27,664 nt of DNA from JBOGZD01 sp050697155 (GTDB lineage Bacteria > Actinomycetota > Thermoleophilia > Solirubrobacterales > 70-9): the NCBI GenBank assembly GCA_050697155.1, contig JBOGZD010000025.1:1-27664 (forward strand), in the 5' to 3' direction. The notes beneath the pieces are model-generated. The model saw only the letters and a list, made by a program, of their open reading frames with translations, was not told the DNA's origin and did no database searches. Below, piece after piece: positions 21,938 through 27,664 of this stretch (the first letter of the stretch is position 1; the number at the start of each line of letters is the position of its first letter). A program made the position numbers and the translations under genes.

Positions 21938-23323
21938 ATGGCCACCACTGCCACCAAGCCGGCCGCGACCGCCAGCCTGCAGGAGCTCGCCAAGCGGCAC
22001 CTGTGGATGCACTTCACCCGCATGGGGGCCTACGCGGACGCCGAGGTGCCGATCATCGTCCGCGGCGAGGGGCCGTACGTCTACGACGACCACGGCAACC
22101 GCTATCTCGACGGCCTCTCCGGCCTCTTCTGCGTCAACGCCGGCCACGGACGCACTGAGCTCGGCGAGGCGGCGCCGCGCCAGGTCGAGGAGCTCGACTT
22201 CTACATCATCTGGAGCTACGCCCACCCGCGGGCGATCGAGCTCGCGACCCGGATCGCCGACCTCGCGCCGGGCGACCTCAACCGGGTCTTCTTCACCTCC
22301 GGCGGCTCCGAGGCGGTCGAGTCGGCGATCAAGCTCGCCCGCGCCTACCACCAGCGCACCGGCAACCCGCGAAAGACGAAGTTCATCAGCCGCGAGATCG
22401 CCTACCACGGAACCACCCTGGGCGCCCTGCAGGTGACCGGCATCCCGGCGCTGCGCACCGACTTCGAGCCGCTGGTCCCCGGTGGGGTCAAGGTGCCGAA
22501 CACGAACGAGTACCACTGGCCGGCCGACCGCGATCCGCTCTGGGCGGCGGACAAGATCGAGGAGGCGATCCTGTTCGAGGGGCCGGAGACGGTCGCCGCC
22601 GTGATCCTCGAGCCGCTTCAGAACGCCGGTGGCTGCATCCCTCCGCAGGAGGGCTACTTCCAGCGGGTGCGCGAGATCTGCGACCGCCACGACGTGCTGC
22701 TGGTCTCCGACGAGGTGATCTGCGCGTGGGGCCGGCTGGGACACTGGTTCGGCTGCCAGCGCTACGGCTTCCAGCCGGACATCGTGACGGTCGCGAAGGC
22801 GCTCACCTCGGCCTACGCGCCGATGGGCGCGATGATCGCCTCCGACCGCGTCTACGAGCCCTTCGCCGGCGGCAAGGAGACGTTCACCCACGGCTTCACG
22901 TTCGCCGGCCACCCGGTCGCCGCCGCGGTCGCGCTCGCGAACCTCGACGTGTTCGAGCGCGAGGACCTCTGCGGGCATGTGCTGCGCCGGGAGGGCGAGC
23001 TCCGCGCGATGCTCGACGGGCTCCGCGACATCCCGATCGTCGGCGACGTGCGCGGCGACGGGTACTTCCACGCCATCGAGCTTGTCAAGGACCAGGAGTC
23101 GAAGGCCGGGTTCTCGGACGAGGAGTCCGAGTGGCTGCTGCGCGGCTTCCTCTCGGGCGAGCTCTACCGCCGGGGGCTGATCTGCCGGGCCGACGACCGC
23201 GGCGACCCCGTCGTCCAGCTCTCGCCGCCGCTGATCTGCGACACCGAGCAGTTCCAGGAGATCCACGACGTGCTCCGGCCGGTGCTCGAAGAGGCTGCGG
23301 CGCAGGTCGAGGCGCGCGGCTGA
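21938..23323 (+). CDS. Class III omega-amine:pyruvate aminotransferase
   Basis: The 461-residue PLP enzyme has the class III pattern: YVYDDHGNRYLDGLSGLFCVNAGHG near the start, FFTSGGSEAVESAIKLAR for phosphate binding, LLVSDEVICAWGRLGHWFGC with the cofactor aspartate, and VTVAKALTSAYAPMGA with the Schiff-base lysine K287. It resembles SpuC-type putrescine:pyruvate and beta-alanine:pyruvate aminotransferases. It moves a terminal amino group to pyruvate, giving alanine and an aldehyde. Start ATG 21938 has GGAGAGGAG six bases upstream. It leads a plus-strand series followed by PucR, alanine dehydrogenase and aldehyde dehydrogenase, and faces the polyamine uptake operon. The exact amine is unproven. 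Confidence 0.88.
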   Translation: MATTATKPAATASLQELAKRHLWMHFTRMGAYADAEVPIIVRGEGPYVYDDHGNRYLDGLSGLFCVNAGHGRTELGEAAPRQVEELDFYIIWSYAHPRAIELATRIADLAPGDLNRVFFTSGGSEAVESAIKLARAYHQRTGNPRKTKFISREIAYHGTTLGALQVTGIPALRTDFEPLVPGGVKVPNTNEYHWPADRDPLWAADKIEEAILFEGPETVAAVILEPLQNAGGCIPPQEGYFQRVREICDRHDVLLVSDEVICAWGRLGHWFGCQRYGFQPDIVTVAKALTSAYAPMGAMIASDRVYEPFAGGKETFTHGFTFAGHPVAAAVALANLDVFEREDLCGHVLRREGELRAMLDGLRDIPIVGDVRGDGYFHAIELVKDQESKAGFSDEESEWLLRGFLSGELYRRGLICRADDRGDPVVQLSPPLICDTEQFQEIHDVLRPVLEEAAAQVEARG

Positions 23324-23341
23324 GGAGAGGGCGGGACGCCG

Positions 23342-24910
23342 ATGCTCACGGTCGGCTCACTGGTCTCGGAGTGCGGGCTCGAGCTCGCTGAGCCCGAGGC
23401 CGGGGGCGAGCGGCCGCTTCGCTGGGTCCACATCTCCGAGCACGAGGACCCGACCCCGTGGCTGTCGGGCGGCGAGGTCCTGCTGACCACCGGCTACAAC
23501 CTCGGCAGCCCGGCGAAGCAGCGGCGCTTCGTCGCGCTGCTCGCCGACGCCGGCGTCGCAGGGCTGGGCTTCGGCACCGGCTTCGACCACGAGCGGGTGC
23601 CGAAGGCGATGCTCGAGGCGGCGGCCGAGCACGGGCTGCCGCTGTTCGAGGTTCCCTACGAGATGCCGTTCATCGCGATCACCGAGCGGGCGGCCGCCCG
23701 CTTGATCAACGAGCAGTACGACGTGCTCGAGCGCAGCTCCAAGGTCCACGAGCAGCTCGAGCGGCTGGTGATCGAGGGCAGCGGGCTCGATCAGATCCTC
23801 GCGGCGACCGCGACGGCGATCGGCGGCACCGCGCTCGTCCTCGACGACCGCGGACGCGAGCTGGCCAGGCACTCGGCCCGCGGCGCCCCCGATGACGGGT
23901 CGATCTCGGCGCTCGGCGAGGAGCTCGCCGCGCAGTCGCCGGCGGGGGCGCTGGCGCCGTTTTCCCCCGAGAATGCGGCGCTCGCCGACCGCGCCCTGGT
24001 CGTCCCCGTCCCCGGCCGGCGCGGGGGGACGTCGGTGGCCTGGCTGGTCGTGGTAAGCGACCGTCCGCCGCTCGGCGACTTCGAGCGCCTGTGCGCACGA
24101 CAGGCGGCGATGGTGGTCGGGCTCGAGCTGATGCGCGAGCGGGTCGTCCGCGAGACCGAGCGGCGACTTGCCGGCGACCTGCTCGCCGATGCGCTCGGCG
24201 GGCGGCTCGAGTCGGAAGAGCTGCGCGGGAGGCTGCGGCCGTTCGGAATCGGAGGCGAGGCCGCGGTGCTGGTGTTCGACCTCGAGGATCCCCCGGCGGC
24301 CGAGGGAACGCTCGAATCGGCGCTCGCCGACGCCGGCGTCCCGGCGCTGGTCGCGACCAGCGGCTCTGCCGGCCGCCCGCTGCTGTGCGCGGTCGTCGAC
24401 GCCGAGGTCGCCGATCCGGTCGGCACCGCGCGTCGCGCGCGCGAGGCGCTCGCCGGCGGCTCGAGCAGCAACGGCGTCCGCGCCGCGGCCAGCCGACCGG
24501 CGAGCGTCGGCTCACTGCGGCGGGCGTTCCACGAGGCGCGCTGCGCGCTCGAGGCGACATCGCTCAGTGGCGGCGACGGGACCCAGGTGGCCTCGCATCG
24601 CGACCTCGGCGCGTTCACGCTGCTGCTCGCGCTCCAGGACGACGACGCGCTGCGCCTCTACAGCGACGGGCTGCTGGAGCCGATCGAACGCACCGAGGGC
24701 GATTACGGGGGCGAGCTGCTGCGCTCCCTGGAGGCGTTCATCGAGAACAACGGCAACTGGGAGCGTGCCGCGCGTCGGCTCTACTGCCATCGGCATACGC
24801 TGCGCTACCGGATCCGCAAGATCGAGGAGCTGACGGGAAGGGATCTGTCGCGGGCTACGGACCGGATCGAGTTGTGGTTGGCGCTGCGGGCGCGGGAGCT
24901 GGTCAGATGA
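23342..24910 (+). CDS. PucR-family transcriptional regulator
   Basis: The 522-residue protein has an N-terminal PucR ligand domain (about residues 1-125: WVHISEHEDPTPWLSGGEVLLTTGYNL). A variable middle region follows, including AIGGTALVLDDRGRELARHS. The C-terminal helix-turn-helix (about 465-518) reads LRSLEAFIENNGNWERAARRLYCHRHTLRYRIRKIEELTGRDL, the standard HTH_30 end. PucR-type proteins switch on purine, amine or amino-acid breakdown genes. It starts 18 bases after the aminotransferase stop, with GGAGAGGG in between, so it probably shares a message and may control the surrounding amine genes. Confidence 0.92.
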   Translation: MLTVGSLVSECGLELAEPEAGGERPLRWVHISEHEDPTPWLSGGEVLLTTGYNLGSPAKQRRFVALLADAGVAGLGFGTGFDHERVPKAMLEAAAEHGLPLFEVPYEMPFIAITERAAARLINEQYDVLERSSKVHEQLERLVIEGSGLDQILAATATAIGGTALVLDDRGRELARHSARGAPDDGSISALGEELAAQSPAGALAPFSPENAALADRALVVPVPGRRGGTSVAWLVVVSDRPPLGDFERLCARQAAMVVGLELMRERVVRETERRLAGDLLADALGGRLESEELRGRLRPFGIGGEAAVLVFDLEDPPAAEGTLESALADAGVPALVATSGSAGRPLLCAVVDAEVADPVGTARRAREALAGGSSSNGVRAAASRPASVGSLRRAFHEARCALEATSLSGGDGTQVASHRDLGAFTLLLALQDDDALRLYSDGLLEPIERTEGDYGGELLRSLEAFIENNGNWERAARRLYCHRHTLRYRIRKIEELTGRDLSRATDRIELWLALRARELVR

Positions 24911-24938
24911 GTCGCCAGTCGCCAGTCGCCAGTCGCCG
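24911..24938. repeat. Tandem GTCGCCA repeat in the pucR-ald gap
   Basis: Three perfect copies of GTCGCCA and a fourth reading GTCGCCG begin directly after the pucR-type stop and end just before the ald ribosome binding site AAGGAG. The unit is the complement of the one at 15660-15687. Here copy number would change only the untranslated spacer. Confidence 0.9.
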
Positions 24939-24950
24939 AAGGAGACAGTC

Positions 24951-26141
24951 GTGAAGGTTGGGGTCCCGACGGAGATCAAGCCGGACGAGTATCGCGTCGC
25001 CCTTACCCCGATCGGGGTCCGCGAGCTCACCGACCAGGGGCACGAGGTGTTGATCGAGGCCGGTGCCGGCGAGGGCAGTGCGATCGCCGACCGCGACTAC
25101 GAGGCGCAGGGCGCGCGCATCGTCGGTGGCGCCGAGGATGTCTGGCGGGAGGCCGAAATGGTGCTCAAGGTCAAGGAGCCCCAGCCCGACGAGGTCGAGC
25201 TGCTGCGCGCCGAGACCACCCTGTTCACCTTCCTGCACCTGGCACCCGCCCCCGACCTGACCCGTGCGCTCTGCGACACGGGCGCCACCTGCGTCGCCTA
25301 CGAGACCGTCGAGGACCGCTACGCCAGGCTCCCGCTGCTGACGCCGATGTCGGAGATCGCCGGCAAGATCGCGACCCAGGCGGGGGCGTTCATGCTCGAG
25401 AAGCCGCTCGGGGGGCGCGGGATCCTGCTCGGCGGGGTGCCCGGCGTCGGTCCGGCGAACGTGATGATCATCGGCGGCGGGGCGGTGGGAATGAACGCGG
25501 CCTTCATCGCGATCGGGATGGAGGCCGACGTATTCGTCTACGACGTCTCGATCGACAAGCTGCGCGAGCTCGACATCGCCTTCGGGGGCCGCGCGTCGAC
25601 GGTCTTCTCGTCGACGCTCTCGATCGAGGAGCGGCTTCCCGACATGGACCTGATCATCGGCGGCGTGCTCGTCCACGGGGCCCGGGCGCCGCACGTGATC
25701 AAGCGTTCGCAGCTCGGGCTGATGAAGGATCACGCGGTGCTCGTCGACGTCGCGATCGACCAGGGCGGCTGCTTCGAGACTTCGCGCCCGACGACCCACG
25801 GCGAGCCCACCTACGAGGTCGACGGGATCATCCACTACTGCGTCACCAACATGCCCGGCGCGGTGCCGATCACCTCGACCTACGCGCTCACCAACGCGAC
25901 CCTGCCCTACGTGCTCGCCCTCGCCCGGCACGGCGTGGCCGAGGCGGCGCGGCGCGACCCGGGGCTGAGGCTCGGGGTAAACGTCGCCGCCGGGAGGGTC
26001 ACCCACCCGGCGGTTGCCGAGGGCGTCGGGCTCGACCACACCCCGGTCGAGGAGGCGCTCGAGCTGGCGCCGCTCCCAGAGCCGGCGGGAGCCGACGGCG
26101 CCGGGGCGACCGCGACCCGCGCCACCCCCGGCGCCCTCTGA
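24951..26141 (+). CDS. ald: Alanine dehydrogenase
   Basis: The 396-residue enzyme begins MKVGVPTEIKPDEYRVALTP, the alanine dehydrogenase start. The pyruvate-binding lysine is in VLKVKEP, the catalytic histidine in TFLHLAP, the cofactor loop in MIIGGGAVGMNAAFIAIGM, and the closing region IHYCVTNMPGAVPITSTYALTNATLPY. It turns alanine into pyruvate, ammonia and NADH, or the reverse. GTG 24951 has AAGGAGACA just upstream. Placed after an amine:pyruvate aminotransferase, it would regenerate the pyruvate that enzyme consumes. The last 25 or so residues form an alanine- and proline-rich tail beyond the usual end. Confidence 0.95.
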   Translation: MKVGVPTEIKPDEYRVALTPIGVRELTDQGHEVLIEAGAGEGSAIADRDYEAQGARIVGGAEDVWREAEMVLKVKEPQPDEVELLRAETTLFTFLHLAPAPDLTRALCDTGATCVAYETVEDRYARLPLLTPMSEIAGKIATQAGAFMLEKPLGGRGILLGGVPGVGPANVMIIGGGAVGMNAAFIAIGMEADVFVYDVSIDKLRELDIAFGGRASTVFSSTLSIEERLPDMDLIIGGVLVHGARAPHVIKRSQLGLMKDHAVLVDVAIDQGGCFETSRPTTHGEPTYEVDGIIHYCVTNMPGAVPITSTYALTNATLPYVLALARHGVAEAARRDPGLRLGVNVAAGRVTHPAVAEGVGLDHTPVEEALELAPLPEPAGADGAGATATRATPGAL

Positions 26142-26170
26142 CCTTGGACTGACCAGCAAAGGAGAGAGAG

Positions 26171-27619
26171 ATGGCCACCGTCACCGCAACCAAGCTCCAG
26201 AACTTCATCGACGGCGACTTCGTCGACCCCGTCGAGGGGGCGACCGAGGAGGTGATCAACCCGGCGACCGGCGAGACGATCGCCGAGGCGCCGCTGTCGA
26301 GCGCCGAGGACGTCGATCGCGCCGTCGGCGCGGCGCGCAAGGCGTTCGAGTCCTGGTCGGTGACGACGCCGGGCGAGCGCTCCGCGGCCCTGCTGCGGCT
26401 CGCCGACACGATCGAGGACCACGCCGATGAGATCGCGGACCTCGAGTCCGCCGACGCGGGCAAGCCGCGCAAGGCCTTCTACGACGACGAGATCCCGTTC
26501 CTGGTCGACAACCTGCGCTTCTTCGCCGGCGCGGCGCGCAACCTCGAGGGCAAGGCCGCGGGCGAGTACGTCGAGGCTCGGACGTCGTTCGTCCGCCGCG
26601 AGCCGGTGGGGGTCTGCGGGCAGATCACGCCCTGGAACTACCCGCTGATGATGGCGATCTGGAAGATCGGCCCGGCGCTCGCCGCCGGCTGCACGACGGT
26701 GCTCAAGCCGGCCGAGAACACCCCGGTGACGGCGTTCAAGCTCGCCGAGCTCGGCGCCGACGTCCTTCCCGCCGGCGTGCTCAACGTGATTGGGGGTCAC
26801 GGCGATCCCGCGGGGGCGTCGCTGGTCACCCACCCGGACGTCGACATGGTCTCGCTCACCGGCTCGCCGGAGACCGGCAAGTGGATCGCCAAGGCGGCAT
26901 CGGACACGCTCAAGCGCGTCCACCTCGAGCTCGGCGGCAAGGCGCCGGTGATCGTCTTCGATGACGCCGAGATGGAGACGGCGCTGGAGACGATCGCGGG
27001 GACCGCGCTCTACAACGCGGGCCAGGACTGCACGGCGGCGACCCGCATCCTCGCCTCGGCGAACGTCTACGACGATGTCGTCGCCGGCCTCTCGTCCGAG
27101 GCGCAGGGCTACAAGATGGGCGACCTGCGCGACGAGGACACGACGCTGGGGCCGGTGATCTCGGCGCGCCAGCGCGAGCGGGTCGAGGGGTTCGTCGGGC
27201 GCAAGCCCGGCCACGCCGAGGTGGTGACCGGAGGAAAGCAGCCCGAGGGCCTGAACGGGTTCTTCTACGAGCCGACCGTGGTCGCCAACCTCGAGCAGGA
27301 CGACGAGATGATCCAGGACGAGATCTTCGGTCCGGTGATGACGGTCCAGCGGTTCGACGACGAGGCCAAGGCGATCGAGTGGGCGAACGGCACCCGCTAC
27401 GGCCTCGCCTCATCGGTCTGGACCCGAGACGTCGGACGCGCGATGCGCGTCGCCAACGCCCTGCGCTTCGGCGCCGTGTGGATCAACGACCACATCACGA
27501 TCGCCTCCGAGATGCCCCACGGCGGCTACAAGCAGTCCGGCTACGGCAAGGACATGTCGATGTACTCGGTCGAGGACTACACCGAGGTCAAGCACGTCAT
27601 GGTGAACATCGAGCGCTGA
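26171..27619 (+). CDS. Aldehyde dehydrogenase, aminobutyraldehyde type
   Basis: The 482-residue enzyme has the NAD-dependent aldehyde dehydrogenase marks: ITPWNYPLMMAIWKIGPALAAGC, LKPAENTP, LTGSPETGKWIA, HLELGGKAPVIVF with the base glutamate, NAGQDCTAATR with nucleophile C287, and EIFGPVMTVQRF. The GQDCTAATR string and overall look are of the gamma-aminobutyraldehyde dehydrogenase group (PatD/YdcW type), which turns 4-aminobutanal into GABA. Start ATG 26171 has AAAGGAGAG six bases upstream, 29 bases after ald. It would take the aldehyde made by the aminotransferase at 21938 when the amine is putrescine. Confidence 0.88.
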   Translation: MATVTATKLQNFIDGDFVDPVEGATEEVINPATGETIAEAPLSSAEDVDRAVGAARKAFESWSVTTPGERSAALLRLADTIEDHADEIADLESADAGKPRKAFYDDEIPFLVDNLRFFAGAARNLEGKAAGEYVEARTSFVRREPVGVCGQITPWNYPLMMAIWKIGPALAAGCTTVLKPAENTPVTAFKLAELGADVLPAGVLNVIGGHGDPAGASLVTHPDVDMVSLTGSPETGKWIAKAASDTLKRVHLELGGKAPVIVFDDAEMETALETIAGTALYNAGQDCTAATRILASANVYDDVVAGLSSEAQGYKMGDLRDEDTTLGPVISARQRERVEGFVGRKPGHAEVVTGGKQPEGLNGFFYEPTVVANLEQDDEMIQDEIFGPVMTVQRFDDEAKAIEWANGTRYGLASSVWTRDVGRAMRVANALRFGAVWINDHITIASEMPHGGYKQSGYGKDMSMYSVEDYTEVKHVMVNIER

Positions 27620-27622
27620 GCG

Positions 27623-27649
27623 GCAGGCGCCGGGGTGGGTGGCGCCCGC
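27623..27649 (+). terminator. Hairpin after the aldehyde dehydrogenase gene
   Basis: GGCGCC (27626-27631) and GGCGCC (27641-27646), with flanking GC and GC bases, can form a stem around GGGTGGGT. It starts four bases after the stop and lacks a T run. It probably ends the plus-strand amine operon. Confidence 0.4.
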
Positions 27650-27664
27650 TCGGACCCCAGCCGG

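Noticed and set aside
21752..23266. 504-codon minus-strand frame
   Set aside because: It is antisense to the class III aminotransferase, which has all catalytic motifs.

Overview
The window is GC-rich (about 70%), with frequent GTG and TTG starts, tightly overlapping stop/start codons and Shine-Dalgarno sequences of the AAGGAG type. Gene content (a GPCWYTLDPASLL-type LuxR regulator, a MarR regulator ending in a CRLCD...CP motif, an Aba4-like membrane protein, a CrtA-like protein, DUF6328, PucR plus an ABC polyamine transporter) suggests a chromosomal segment of an actinomycete of class Thermoleophilia (Solirubrobacterales/Gaiellales-like). That placement is by recognition only. No rRNA, tRNA, CRISPR array, phage or insertion sequence was seen.

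Left part (1-7970) is loosely packed. Two stretches without a convincing gene (1-917 and 2980-3574) carry the same multi-hairpin element in opposite orientation. Between them lie a cupin gene and an NTF2-like gene (minus), divergent from a LuxR-family regulator broken by a one-base frameshift. Then come a secreted I36-type protein with a clear promoter, an ECF sigma factor coupled to a one-pass membrane protein, a RibD-C/DHFR-like reductase coupled to a gamma-carbonic-anhydrase gene that loses homology part way and runs into hairpin-rich sequence, an Aba4-like protein, and a CrtA-like gene with two frameshifts. All three frameshifts need one missing base and lie in or beside short G or C runs.

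Middle part (8043-14199): dinB overlaps an SGNH esterase. A lipoprotein gene and a MarR regulator diverge from an AT-rich island. A phytoene-desaturase-like FAD oxidoreductase diverges from a SnoaL-like gene.

Right part (14196-27619) is a coherent amine catabolism region. On the minus strand are potA-potD-potB-potC (polyamine-type uptake) and an aldehyde dehydrogenase coupled to an MmsA-like CoA-acylating semialdehyde dehydrogenase. On the plus strand are a class III omega-amine:pyruvate aminotransferase, a PucR activator, alanine dehydrogenase and an aminobutyraldehyde-type dehydrogenase. Inferred flow: import a polyamine or omega-amino acid; transfer the amino group to pyruvate; let alanine dehydrogenase regenerate pyruvate and release ammonia and NADH; oxidise the aldehydes by the three dehydrogenases. 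A 7-bp tandem repeat (TGGCGAC / GTCGCCA) occurs at two gene boundaries of this region, once inside the start of the mmsA-like reading frame.
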